Notes: a model not told the origin generated them from the sequence alone. A stretch of 64,000 nucleotides of DNA from Bizionia sp. (GCA_020631395.1 JAHDHI010000008.1:1-64000); one strand, 5' to 3'. Shown: positions 28,215-39,400, numbered from the stretch's first letter. Translations and numbers: made by a program.

Positions 28215-30131
28215 ATGAGTAATTACCACATTAAACATTTAGAAGAGTATTGGCAAGTCTATAGAAAGTCCTTGCGTAATCCTGAAAGCTTTTGGGAAGA
28301 AATAGCCGAAGAGCATTTTTTATGGAGAAAACGTTGGGACAACGTCTTGAGTTGGGATTTTTCCAAACCCGAAGTCAAATGGTTTGAGGGAGCAGAATTG
28401 AACATTACCGAAAACTGCATAGATAGGCACCTTGCCACCAGAGGAGATAAGACAGCCATTCTCTTTGAACCCAATGACCCAAGTGAAGGAGCACAACACA
28501 TAACTTACAATGAGTTGCATGAACGAGTTTCAAAATTTGCAAATGTGTTGAAGTCACAAGGAATAAAGAAAGGAGATCGTGTCTGCATCTACTTGCCAAT
28601 GATTCCTGAGTTGGCTGTTTCTGTATTGGCCTGTGCAAGAATTGGGGCAATACATTCTGTGGTTTTTGCTGGGTTTTCAGCAACGGCATTGTCCACTCGA
28701 ATAAATGATTGTGATTGTAAGATGGTTATTTGTAGCGATGGTAGTTTTCGTGGCAACAAGACGATAGATTTAAAGGGCATAGTAGACGAAGCGCTGAAAA
28801 GCTGTGAAGGAGTATCTACCGTCTTGGTGGCAGAAAGAACCAAGTCTGACATAGAAATGAAAGAAGGGCGTGACAAATGGTTGCAACCACTCTTGGATGA
28901 AGCAGACTCAGTTTGCAAGGCGACAGTTGTAAAGGCAGAAGATCCATTGTTCATCCTATATACGTCTGGATCCACAGGAAAGCCAAAAGGAATGGTACAT
29001 ACAACTGCTGGTTATATGGTATATTCGGCTTATACGTTCAAGAATGTCTTTCAATATCGAGAGGCAGATGTCTATTGGTGTACTGCAGACATTGGTTGGA
29101 TTACAGGGCATAGTTATATAGTATATGGGCCATTGGCAAACGGAGCGACAACGGTAATGTTTGAAGGAGTGCCATCTTATCCCGACTATGGTAGGTTTTG
29201 GGAAATCGTAGAGAAGCACAAAGTGACCCAGTTTTATACGGCACCAACTGCCATTAGGGCCTTGGCCAAGGAAAATTTGGAATTCGTCAATAAATACGAC
29301 TTGAGTTCCCTCAAGGTTTTGGGAACCGTAGGAGAACCCATAAACGAAGAAGCTTGGCATTGGTACAACGACAACATCGGGAAGAAGAATAGTCCAATCG
29401 TAGATACTTGGTGGCAAACAGAAACTGGAGGAATCATGATCTCTCCAATTCCATATTCCACACCAACCATTCCTACATATGCAACTTTGCCTTTGCCAGG
29501 AATACAACCAGCCCTCATGGATGAGAATGGAAAGGAATTGAAAGGGAACCAAGTAGAAGGTCGTTTGTGTATAAAATTTCCGTGGCCATCTATGGCAAGA
29601 ACCATTTATGGAAACCACGAACGGTACAGGGATACGTATTTTTCAGCATATGAAAATGCCTATTTTACAGGAGATGGAGCATTGAGGGATGCCGTAGGCT
29701 ACTATAGGATTACTGGACGTGTCGATGACGTGATAATCGTAAGTGGACACAATTTGGGCACTGCCCCGATAGAAGATGCGATCAATGAACACCCAGCAGT
29801 AGCAGAAAGTGCGATAGTAGGCTATCCTCATGACATAAAGGGAAATGCACTGTATGGATACATTACGTTAAAAGAAACGGGAGAAGGGAGAAATCACGAC
29901 AATCTCAGCAAGGAAATCAATCAACTCATCACTGATAGGATTGGTCCAATTGCAAAACTGAATAAAATTCAATTTGCAAGCGGATTGCCAAAAACAAGGT
30001 CGGGCAAGATAATGAGGCGCATCTTACGTAAGATTGCGTGCAAGGAAACGTCTAATTTAGGAGACACTTCCACTTTGTTGAATCCAGAAGTCGTCAATGA
30101 ACTCATTGAACAATCTTTAGTCGTGAGTTAA
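28215..30131 (+). CDS. acs: Acetyl-CoA synthetase (acetate-CoA ligase)
   Basis: 638 aa, typical length. It activates acetate through acetyl-AMP to acetyl-CoA. Seen: N-terminal YHIKHLEEYWQVYRKSLRNP, the P-loop-like ILYTSGSTGKPKGMVHT, WCTADIGWITGHSYIVYGPL, the acyl-specificity loop WWQTETGG, ITGRVDDVIIVSGHNLGT, and the C-terminal LPKTRSGKIMRR with Lys598, the residue controlled by reversible acetylation in homologues. It has its own promoter and terminator, so it is probably general metabolism. It could raise the acetyl-CoA and malonyl-CoA supply, but its place beside the PKS locus may be chance. Confidence 0.96.
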   Translation: MSNYHIKHLEEYWQVYRKSLRNPESFWEEIAEEHFLWRKRWDNVLSWDFSKPEVKWFEGAELNITENCIDRHLATRGDKTAILFEPNDPSEGAQHITYNELHERVSKFANVLKSQGIKKGDRVCIYLPMIPELAVSVLACARIGAIHSVVFAGFSATALSTRINDCDCKMVICSDGSFRGNKTIDLKGIVDEALKSCEGVSTVLVAERTKSDIEMKEGRDKWLQPLLDEADSVCKATVVKAEDPLFILYTSGSTGKPKGMVHTTAGYMVYSAYTFKNVFQYREADVYWCTADIGWITGHSYIVYGPLANGATTVMFEGVPSYPDYGRFWEIVEKHKVTQFYTAPTAIRALAKENLEFVNKYDLSSLKVLGTVGEPINEEAWHWYNDNIGKKNSPIVDTWWQTETGGIMISPIPYSTPTIPTYATLPLPGIQPALMDENGKELKGNQVEGRLCIKFPWPSMARTIYGNHERYRDTYFSAYENAYFTGDGALRDAVGYYRITGRVDDVIIVSGHNLGTAPIEDAINEHPAVAESAIVGYPHDIKGNALYGYITLKETGEGRNHDNLSKEINQLITDRIGPIAKLNKIQFASGLPKTRSGKIMRRILRKIACKETSNLGDTSTLLNPEVVNELIEQSLVVS

Positions 30132-30161
30132 TGAAATCTTAGACGGATTGAAACTATGTTT

Positions 30162-30196
30162 AAAAAGGGTATTCTTCATTGATGAATGCCCTTTTC
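30162..30196 (+). terminator. Intrinsic terminator of acs
   Basis: Hairpin AAAAGGGTATTC ... GAATGCCCTTTT (one G-T pair, about 12-bp stem) with a short T run, 31 bp after the acs stop. Confidence 0.75.
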
Positions 30197-30278
30197 TTAT
30201 GATCTGAATTTATGAGAGAAGAAATTGCTTATTCCTAAAGATATATTTTTTATAAATGGAAATAGACCATAATTAGAG

Positions 30279-30316
30279 AACACTTTTGTTTAGTCAATAG
30301 ACAAAAGTGTTTTTTG
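30279..30316 (+). terminator. Second terminator-like hairpin in the acs to nusG-like interval
   Basis: An 11-bp perfect stem (AACACTTTTGT/ACAAAAGTGTT) with an 11-nt loop, followed by TTTTT. No gene ends here; it may be an attenuator or a backup terminator. Confidence 0.65.
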
Positions 30317-30400
30317 TGATTCCCTTTTATAGCTTATGTTTTCATAATAAAAGTGATTAAGATGTTAATTTATTTTTAAAAGAAAAACAAGAAATTAAAG

Positions 30401-30425
30401 AGTAAGGATTGCCCTTACTTTTTTT
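30401..30425 (+). terminator. Third terminator-like hairpin, ahead of the nusG-like gene
   Basis: A 7-bp perfect stem (AGTAAGG/CCTTACT) with a 5-nt loop and a T7 tract, about 134 bp upstream of the ATG at 30559. It is weaker than the previous two in stem length but has a clean U tract. Confidence 0.55.
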
Positions 30426-30558
30426 ATGGATTAGAAATATTTTGGTGAAGCTTTATTTAAGAGATTTGTTCCTGTAAAACTTTTCTTTTTTATGAATAAG
30501 CCTCATGTGATTGAGGGAAGCGAAGCTATATTCTTTGCTTAATAATCTAATCTTTTCT

Positions 30559-31062
30559 ATGAATTTTAATATTGGATGGCACATTCTATATGTGAAATCT
30601 CGTTGTGAAAAAAGGGTATATGAATCTTTGAAAGACATATCTTTGGAATCGTTTCTTCCGCAAATTGAAATGATAAAACAGTGGAGTGATCGTAAAAAAA
30701 CAATCCTAAAACCATTATTTCCATCTTATGTATTCGTAAACATAAATTCCTCTTTGGATTTCCATAAGGCATTGTCCGTTCAAGGAGCGTGCGCGTACAT
30801 TAGTTTCGGAAAGGAATATGCAAGGGTGACCGAGAGCGAGATAGATAAGATTAAACTCTTTATAGGTTCTAAGGACTTGACGGAGGTAGAGACCAATCCC
30901 CATATTCCAAAAGTTGGAGAAATTAAAAAAATTACAGGAGGCTCCTTGAAAGGACTGGAATGTGAAATTCTTAAAGTAAACAATGCCAGCAAAATCATAG
31001 TAAGAATAGATTCTTTGAGACAAAATATATTGGCAACCATTCCATCCACATCAATTGTCTAA
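30559..31062 (+). CDS. Specialised NusG paralog, UpxY/LoaP-like antiterminator
   Basis: 167 aa from ATG 30559 (MNFNIGWHILYVKSRCEKRV). The longer frame from 30511 begins with TTG and adds residues unlike the family. The NGN domain occupies about 5-100 (WHILYVKSRCEKRVYESL, LKPLFPSYVFVNI), followed by a linker and a C-terminal KOW domain (about 120-165: VGEIKKITGGSLKGLECEIL). UpxY proteins of Bacteroides and LoaP of Bacillus are operon-specific elongation factors that suppress early termination in very long capsule or polyketide operons. It is the first gene before the receptor and the PKS-NRPS genes, all on the plus strand. Function by family and context; target RNA not proven. Confidence 0.88.
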   Translation: MNFNIGWHILYVKSRCEKRVYESLKDISLESFLPQIEMIKQWSDRKKTILKPLFPSYVFVNINSSLDFHKALSVQGACAYISFGKEYARVTESEIDKIKLFIGSKDLTEVETNPHIPKVGEIKKITGGSLKGLECEILKVNNASKIIVRIDSLRQNILATIPSTSIV

Positions 31063-31125
31063 TGTAAGACAATAGTATTTCGTAAATTTATATTGAAAGA
31101 ATCAAATTGTAAGTTCCCATATAAA

Positions 31126-33264
31126 ATGACCCGTAAAAAAATAAATGCCATAGTTGACCATTTCAAAACGGTTGCAGGAGCAAAGGAAATCAAACGATGC
31201 TTCCTTTTCACGTTTTGGATTCTTACTTCAACGATTTATGGACAATCCAAGTCCAAGGATTCAGTCAAGACCATTGAAATAAAAGAAGTGGTTTTAACGA
31301 ACTCAACAAAAAGGGATGTTGCGGGAATCACCACTTCTGCATTGGTGAATTCAGAAACACTGGAGACCTTTTCGCCTTTGAACGCAACAAACGCAATCAA
31401 TCAAATACCTGGAGTCTATGCATTGTCAGGAGCACTGAATACAAATAGAATAACGATACGTGGAATAGGATCTAGAACACCATTTGGAACAGATAAACTA
31501 CGTTTGTACTACAATGACATTCCTGTCACCAATGGTGCAGGGAGTTCTACCATCGAAACTTTCGATTTGGAGAATTTAGAAAGCATGGAAATAATAAAAG
31601 GTCCACAAGGATCCTCTTATGGAGCTAATTTGGGTGGCGCAATTCTATTGAAGTCCAAAGCAAATTCCGTTGAAGGAACGAAGGCTTCCAACAACTTTAC
31701 CTTTGGATCCTACAATCTAATTAAAAATAACATAGCCGTCAAGCACAAAGCCGACAAGTTCTATATGGGTGTGAGTTACAATCATACGGACATCGAAGGG
31801 TATAGGGAAAATAGCGATTTCCAGAGAGAAGGGGTATTGATAGATGGAGGGTACCATATAAATGATAAAAACAGAATAGGCATATTGATAAATCACATAG
31901 ATTATACGGCACAAATTCCCAGTTCGATCAATCAAACCGATTTTGACGAAAATCCAACCCAAGCAGCTTCGAACTGGTTGGAAGCAAAAGGATATGAAGA
32001 TAACCTGTATACGTTGGTAGGTCTTAATTATAAAGGAAGGCTTGGAGAAAAGCTAGAGAATACAAGCTCAATCTTCTACACCCGCTTGGATCTTTACGAA
32101 CCTAGACCATTCAACATATTGGATGAATCGACCAATGGGTATGGTTTCAGAACTCGATTTGAAGGGGGTTTCAATGTCAAGAACACCAATGTGAACTATA
32201 CATTGGGGGCAGAACTCTATAAGGATGAATACGATTGGGTTACCTACGACAATGAATTTCGAGACAATAATGGAAACGGAAGCCTACAAGGAGCTCAAAT
32301 AAGCGATAACAAAGAATACAGAAATCAACTGAACCTTTTCGGCTCCATCGTATTTCCGATAACAAACAAATTAAAGGCACAATTCAATTTGACGATGAAT
32401 CATACGAGCTATGACTTTAGAGATTTGTTCAACGCTGGTACGGAAGATAAAAGCGCCTCTAGATCGTTCGATCCCATAATGTTGCCAAGCATTAGTGTGG
32501 ATTATGCTTATAACTCTTTTAGCAACTTTTATTTCAATGTAAGTAGAGGTTTTTCCAACCCGAACTTAGAAGAAACTTTGACACCGGATGGTGTAATAAA
32601 CCCAAACATAGAGCAAGAAAAGGGAATGAGCTACGAAATCGGTTCCAACATAAAATGGTTTGACGATCGATTGTTGGTTAACGTCTCCTTATACCGAATG
32701 GACATAAGTGATTTGTTGGTTGCCGAAAGAGTAGAGGAGGATCAATACATAGGAAGAAATGCTGGTAAAACGAAGCACCAAGGCATAGAGTTGGACATAA
32801 GCTACAAAATGTCATTTTTAGGACGTTCTACCATTAAACCTTTTGTACGTTATGCCTTAAGTGACCATACATTCGTGGATTTTGTGGATGAAGATCAGGA
32901 TTTCTCTGGGAATGCACTTACCGGAGTACCAAGAAACAAGGTGAATTCTGGTTTTTATTGGTTGCTAGATGAGCTTTGTTGGAATGTCAATTACCAATTT
33001 ATTGATGACATTCCTTTGACAGATGGAAATACGATACATAGCAGTTCTTTTTCAGTATTCAATACCAAAATCGGTTATAAGAAAAAAATAAAGGACAAGC
33101 TGATGCTCGGTTTGAACATGGGGATCAATAACCTATTTGATACCAAGTATGCACAATCGGTGTTGATCAATGCAGTGGGTTTCGGAGGATCCGAACCAAG
33201 ATATTTTTATCCGGGAAATGATAGGAATTATTATGCGAGCTTTAAAATAAGCTATCAATTGTAA
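31126..33264 (+). CDS. TonB-dependent outer-membrane receptor
   Basis: 712 aa from ATG 31126 (MTRKKINAIVDHFKTVAGAK); the upstream in-frame TTG at 31093 is less likely. A delayed signal peptide is at KRCFLFTFWILTSTIYGQ. The plug domain covers about 60-190 (NAINQIPGVYALSGALNTNR, MEIIKGPQGSSYGANLGGAI), then a 22-strand-type beta-barrel ends in YYASFKISYQL with the C-terminal aromatic/hydrophobic strand. The IRGIGSRTPFG plug region resembles siderophore and small-molecule receptors more than SusC proteins: no SusD partner and no CarboxypepD-like N-domain. Located between the antiterminator and the PKS genes, it may take up the cluster product or its metal complex (inference). Confidence 0.9.
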   Translation: MTRKKINAIVDHFKTVAGAKEIKRCFLFTFWILTSTIYGQSKSKDSVKTIEIKEVVLTNSTKRDVAGITTSALVNSETLETFSPLNATNAINQIPGVYALSGALNTNRITIRGIGSRTPFGTDKLRLYYNDIPVTNGAGSSTIETFDLENLESMEIIKGPQGSSYGANLGGAILLKSKANSVEGTKASNNFTFGSYNLIKNNIAVKHKADKFYMGVSYNHTDIEGYRENSDFQREGVLIDGGYHINDKNRIGILINHIDYTAQIPSSINQTDFDENPTQAASNWLEAKGYEDNLYTLVGLNYKGRLGEKLENTSSIFYTRLDLYEPRPFNILDESTNGYGFRTRFEGGFNVKNTNVNYTLGAELYKDEYDWVTYDNEFRDNNGNGSLQGAQISDNKEYRNQLNLFGSIVFPITNKLKAQFNLTMNHTSYDFRDLFNAGTEDKSASRSFDPIMLPSISVDYAYNSFSNFYFNVSRGFSNPNLEETLTPDGVINPNIEQEKGMSYEIGSNIKWFDDRLLVNVSLYRMDISDLLVAERVEEDQYIGRNAGKTKHQGIELDISYKMSFLGRSTIKPFVRYALSDHTFVDFVDEDQDFSGNALTGVPRNKVNSGFYWLLDELCWNVNYQFIDDIPLTDGNTIHSSSFSVFNTKIGYKKKIKDKLMLGLNMGINNLFDTKYAQSVLINAVGFGGSEPRYFYPGNDRNYYASFKISYQL

Positions 33265-33479
33265 AAAATATAAACTGACCATATCGTAATGCTTAGAGTC
33301 ACAATTTCTTGTGGCTATGTGATATGAAACCATTTCAAATTCGAAATGGCATGAAATTACCCAAATACTAGAAAGATAGAACAGAGGAAGAAGTATGGAA
33401 AAAACTTATCTTCCTTCACGATGCATCATTTAAAGATGATGCTTCAACCTGCTATAAAAGCTACTTTAATCACAGAAAT
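33265..33479 (+). promoter_or_regulatory. Structured leader with four consecutive hairpins before the PKS genes
   Basis: Four inverted repeats fill most of the 215 bp. 33297-33316: 8-bp stem AGTCACAA/TTGTGGCT (one G-T pair), 4-nt loop. 33330-33349: 7-bp stem CCATTTC/GAAATGG, 6-nt loop. 33385-33415: AGGAAGA/TCTTCCT plus an inner AAGT/ACTT. 33423-33442: 7-bp stem GCATCAT/ATGATGC, 6-nt loop. None has a T tract, so they are not simple terminators. Their place directly before a long operon with a NusG paralog makes them candidate antiterminator-recruiting RNA elements (inference). Confidence 0.5.
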
Positions 33480-36400
33480 ATGAGTTTAGAAAGAAAATAC
33501 AAACTGAACATGCCCCAATTGCTATGGGGAGGACTAAGTGAAAATTGGTTATTGAAAGAACTTGGAGATGTGCATTGGCAGCAAATAACAAATGCATTGA
33601 ACACGTCTTCAGATCAGTTGACGGATAGTCGAGGCGAACGTCTATATGCTAGCTTTGTCCGTTTGCATTGGTCTGGGGCGAACATTTCTCATTTTTCTGA
33701 AAATGATGGATTGAAACTGAAGAGTGAATTGTCACGATATGGAAGTAAGATGTTTTTTAGCGAAACGGAAGGTATTGGAGATACAGGAAAATTCAAGGCC
33801 AATTTAATGTCTGTGTTTTCCACAAGGGAGGCTTCAGACAACACAAAGTTGAAAAAGGGAGCTTTAAAAGCAGAAATAGATTCGGATGCTGTGAAACTGC
33901 ATGCCAAACTCCCAGCAGTAGCCAAAGAATATTTGGAAAACAAAGGCGAGATATTCGATGAAAACAATCAAATAAGACCAGAAGGAGTTGCTCCTTTCAT
34001 ATATCAGCAAGAATATATAATAGATGCATACGACGATATAAACGGAGTAGGGTTGCTATACTTTGCCAGTTACCCGAAAATCAACGACAAATGTGAAAGA
34101 AACTATGTTAAAGATCGATACGATTTAAAAGGAGATTGGTTGGAAGTTGCTGGAGTGGTTTCAAGGGACATTCATTATTATGGAAATGCAAATTCAGGTG
34201 AAACGCTAATCTATGAATTGAATGATTTGGAACAAGATGGAGACAAAGTTACACTACATAGCACATTGTATAGAGCCAAAGATCAACAATTGATAGCTAA
34301 AGTATATACTATCAAACAATTGGTAGATAGCTCTGTTTTGAAAAAGAAAGCAAATATCAATGCGGAAAAACAGGATGATTTAAAGAAGGGGCAATTCAAT
34401 GCCCAAGAAAAAGCAGAGGCTACATCAAGAACCAATGCATTGACAGATATGGACAAGGAAACATTGAATGCCATAGTCATAGGTTTTTTGAAGTCCATGC
34501 TGGATGTAAAAGAACTTGCAAGAGATACGAAACTCAATGATCTGGGAATAGAATCCATAATCTATCAAGAGTTATCCGAACATCTTTATGAAAATTACAA
34601 GATAGATAGCAATCCTAGCAGATTCTATGGCACATCTACCGTGGATACGTTAACCGATTATCTATTGGGGAAAGAAGCAACAACGATAACATCCAAGACA
34701 AATGCATACGACACCTCAAAACAAGAAGACATAGCCATCATAGGCATCAGTGGTAGATTCCCAGGAGCGCCAGATGTAAACACCTATTGGGAAAATATAA
34801 AAAACAACAACGATTCAATAACCGAAGTTTCAAAGGACAGATGGAATTGGGAATCATTTAACGACGACACGAAAAAAACGACAAGATCCAAATGGGGTGG
34901 CTTTATTGATGGCATAGGAAACTTTGATCCATTGTTCTTTGGAATTAGTCCATATGAAGCAGAGTTGATGGATCCACAACAACGTATCACCTTGGAAGGA
35001 GTATACGGAGCTTTGGAGGATGCCAATATAAAGCCATCTAAATTGAAAGGGACAAATGCAGGAGTTTATATTGGTGTCTCAGGATCAGACTATGCACACT
35101 TGGCCAGAGAAGCAAGAAAAGGAACAATAGAAGCCTATGATGCCATAGGGACGGCTAATTCGATTCTAGCAAATAGAATTTCTTATCTATTGGATGTTCA
35201 TGGACCTAGCCAAGCAATAGATACAGCATGCTCATCTTCATTGGTGGCAATAGACCAAGCGGTGAGAAGCATAAAGAATGGAACAAGTGAAGTAGCCATA
35301 GCTGGAGGAGTAAATGTGATTTTAAGACCAGAACTCACCATTTCTTATAGCCAAGCAGGAATGTTGAGTGCCGACGGAAAATGCAAGACATTCGACGACA
35401 ATGCGAATGGTTATGTAAGAGGAGAAGGTGTGGGAATCGTAGTTTTAAAATCATTGACCAAAGCACAAGAAGATGGTGATTACATCTACGGAACAATAAA
35501 AGGGAGCGCAGTAAACCATGGTGGCAATGCTAACACGTTGACGTCACCAAACCCTGAAGCTCAAAAAGCATTGTTGGTAGAAGCATACACCTCCGGGAAT
35601 GTAGATCCAAGAGATGTAAGCTATGTAGAAGCCCATGGAACGGGAACACCATTGGGAGATCCCATTGAGATAGAAGGATTGAAGTTGGCCTTCGAAACAT
35701 TGTACAAGGAAAATAACATACAACCATCAAAAAAGAACTACTGCGGGATAGGAAGTGTGAAAACCAACATTGGACATTTGGAAGCAGGAGCAGGCATAGC
35801 AGGTTTGATAAAGGTTCTAATGTGCATGAAAAACGAAACGCTCCCAGGGAACCCCAATTTGGAATTTCAGAACAAGTACATAGATTTGGATTCGTCACCA
35901 TTCCATCTTAGAAAGGAAACTACAGAGTGGAATGTGGAAAAAGACAAGAAACGCATTGCAGGAGTCAGTTCTTTTGGATTTGGAGGAGTCAATGCACATG
36001 TCGTATTAGAAGAGTACAAAAACAAGAAAAAAGTTTACAAGAGTACAACCCCTGTACTTATGATATTGTCTGCCAAAAACAGTGATAGACTAAGAGAAAA
36101 GGCAACAAGCTTGAAAGATCATTTGGTATCCAATGAAAATGTAAACATATATGATTTGGCATTCACCTTGCAATATGGACGTGAAGAAATGGAGGAACGT
36201 TTGGCGTTTGAAGCTAAAAGCATAGAAGAAGTCATTTCAAAGTTGGACGAGTATGTCTCTGGAAGAAATGGGAGTTTGGCAGTTGGAAACTCTAGAAAGG
36301 AGAATTGTGATTTTCTATTGGAAGGAGAAGCAGGACAAGCTTATATGGATATCGTGATTTCCAAAAAGGAATACGCTTTGCTTGCTCAACTATGGATTAA

Positions 36401-39400
36401 GGGAGTTGAATTGGATTGGAATTTCCTATATGGAAAGACAACACCAAATAAAATAGAATTACCAACATATCCATTTGCAAAACAACATTATTGGGTTGCC
36501 AAGACGGAAATTGAAGCAAGTGGCGTTTTCGATGAAGAGGTTTCGAAGGAAGAGGAACATACATTGGAATTGATTGAGGAGATCGAAGAGACAATAGATG
36601 AAAGGGTGAAGATCTTTTTAATGTCGGTATTGAAGAAGGTCTTGAAATTGGAGGAAAAGGACATTGACTTTACCATAGACATAGGAGATTACGGAATAGA
36701 CTCCATCATGTCAGGCATCATGATTGCAGATTTAAGAGAGGTCGTGTCGGAAATTCCACCATTGCTATTTTTGGAATACAGGACATTCAATGATATCGTG
36801 GATTATCTGGCAACCGACTTTTCAGAGAATTTCAAAAGCATAAATCAAAGTCGAAAAGTGATAAAGGATGCTTTGGAGGTTGTTGGCGAGGAGTTGACCT
36901 CCATTAAGGAAGACGTTTTGGACATTCCAAGAAGGGAACCAGAAATGGCTGATAAAAAAACAAGTGATATGGCTATCGTAGGCATCAATGGAATTCTACC
37001 AAAATCTGATGATGCTATTCATTTCTTTGAGCATTTGGATAAAGGTAGATCGTTAACGGAGAACATCCCGCAAAAGCGATTGGATCTGTTGGGACTCAAA
37101 GAAGAAGAGCGCAAACGAATAGAAGGGTTTTACGGAGGCTTCATAGACGGGATAGAATATTTCGATTATAAAAAATTCAAGTTCACGAAAGAAGAAGCCA
37201 TACAGATAGACCCTCAGTTGCGAAAACTGATGGAGTCCGTTTGGAATGCCATAGGAGACAGTGGATATAAAATAAAGGATTTTCAGAAAAAAGAAACAGG
37301 AGTTTTTGTCGCTACGACTGGAAATTCTGGCTATTTGGATGTAATGAAAAAAAATGGGGACAATTACGAAGTGGAAACCCCAGCATTGTATGCCAATCGG
37401 TTGTCACATGTATTCAATCTGAAAGGCCCTAGTGAAATAGTAGATACGGCATGTTCATCATTCATTGCAGCTATGGAAAGAGCATCTCAAGCATTCGAAA
37501 GAGGAGATTGCAAACAAGCCATCGTAGCAACGGCGACATTAAATCTATCCTCGCACGAATTGGGCAAAGAAGACCTAACAGGGATATATTCCAAAAATGG
37601 AGAAACCAAGAGTTTTAGCGAAGATGCAGATGGTTTTGTAAGAAGCGAGACGATCGGGACAATCATTCTAAAGCCACTTGAAGACGCAGAACAAGATGGC
37701 GATTACATCTATGGAGTGATAAAGGGAATAGGAGTATACCATGGTGGCAAATCGCCCTTGAAATGGAATAGTCCAAATATAAAAGGGCAGAAAAAAGCCA
37801 TAGAAAAAGCACTGAAACAAGCACAAATAGATCCGTTAACTGTAGATTACATTGAAGCAGAGGCCAATGGTGTATCCTTCGTGGATACATCAGAAATGGT
37901 CTCTATCCAATCGGTATATGGCAATTGCTTCAAAACGCCCTTGAATGGAATAAAGGACAAGACCATCTATATTGGAAGCTTGAAACCATTGATGGGGCAT
38001 GCAGAGACATCATCGACATTCCCGTGTCTGCTGAAGTTGATTGCAAGTACCCAAAAGAAAAAACTTTATGGAGTAAAGGGGTTGGAAGAGATCAATGGCG
38101 CAATAAAGGAAGAAGACCATTTTTCGATTTTAAAGAAAGACATAGATTGGCCAATGACATCGGAAAAGAAAGGAAATCCCAAAAGAATGGCAATGAATTG
38201 CTTGGGAATAGGAGGGGTAAATACACATTTGATCTTTGAGGAGTATCAAAACAAATCAAATGGAGATCAAAAAGAAGCAGGATTCAGTTTTATTTTTTCT
38301 GATGAAAGTGAAAAACAATTGACCATACTTTTAAAGCAATTCTTGAAAACCATACCTCAATTAAGATCTTTAATGGGGGAATTGGACATCTTGAATCGAT
38401 TGGAACATACCCTCCAACAAGGAAGAAGTCACGAAAGTTGTCGTTTGGCAATCGTAACAAATACCTTGGATGGATTGATGGATGGTATAGAACGTTGGTT
38501 GGCCAACGACGAGCAATGGCATGATGGCAATACTTGCTTTTATAAAGGCAACGAAACGACAGAAGTCGATAAAAGTCTAATAGCTCAAGCAATGGAGCAA
38601 AAGGATTTGAAATCGTTGCTAGCATATTGGGTGAAAGGAGCAACAATAAATTGGAATGCTCTTGAAAGCCATTCAAATTCAAAACGTATACCAATACCGA
38701 CAACAACTTTGAAGACAACCTATTGTTGGCCTTTTGAAATAGGAACGTCAACAGTTGAAAACCCTGTAAAAATGAAACAAATATCAGTTCAAGGTACGCC
38801 GCCAATTTACGAGTTGATCAAAGGGCAAACAGAATCACCATACAAGATCAAAGAAGACTCCTTGTTCCTCTTTGGATTGAAATGGAAAGAAGATTTCGCT
38901 TCAAAAAGGTCCTCTAAAGAAGAAGTGGAACAACATGGGATACTTTGTTATTTTGATGATGAAATAGTTAAAGATCACAAAGGGTTGGCAATCCCAAAAC
39001 CAAGAGAATACGATGAGAAGTCGTTTACATCATTGGTAAATGAGGTCTTTTTGTACATACAAGGCGTTGTAAAGCAAAAACCAAGACATAAGGTAGCCAT
39101 ACAGATCGTATTGCCGTCATCTTGTATGAACAATAGCTATGGTTTGGCAGGGTTGGTTCATACTTGTAGACAAGAATCGACAAGGATAAAGCCACAATTG
39201 ATTTTTGTAGATGCTTCTGTAAGCAAAGAAAGATTAATGGAAATTACCAATGAAAATTTGACAGCTCTAGAAAGTGATCGTATCATAAAATACGAAAACA
39301 ACATACGTCATGTAGAGTACGCTACTCCAACAAATATAATAGACAATCCTATAAACCTGAAGAAAACCTATGAGGATGGAGACGTTATTTTAATTACTGG

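Noticed and set aside
28215-30131. acs as a dedicated precursor-supply gene of the PKS cluster
   Set aside because: It has its own promoter and is separated from the cluster by several terminators, so it is better read as general metabolism.
33385-33442. Intrinsic terminator between the receptor and PKS genes
   Set aside because: The hairpins there have no following T tract.
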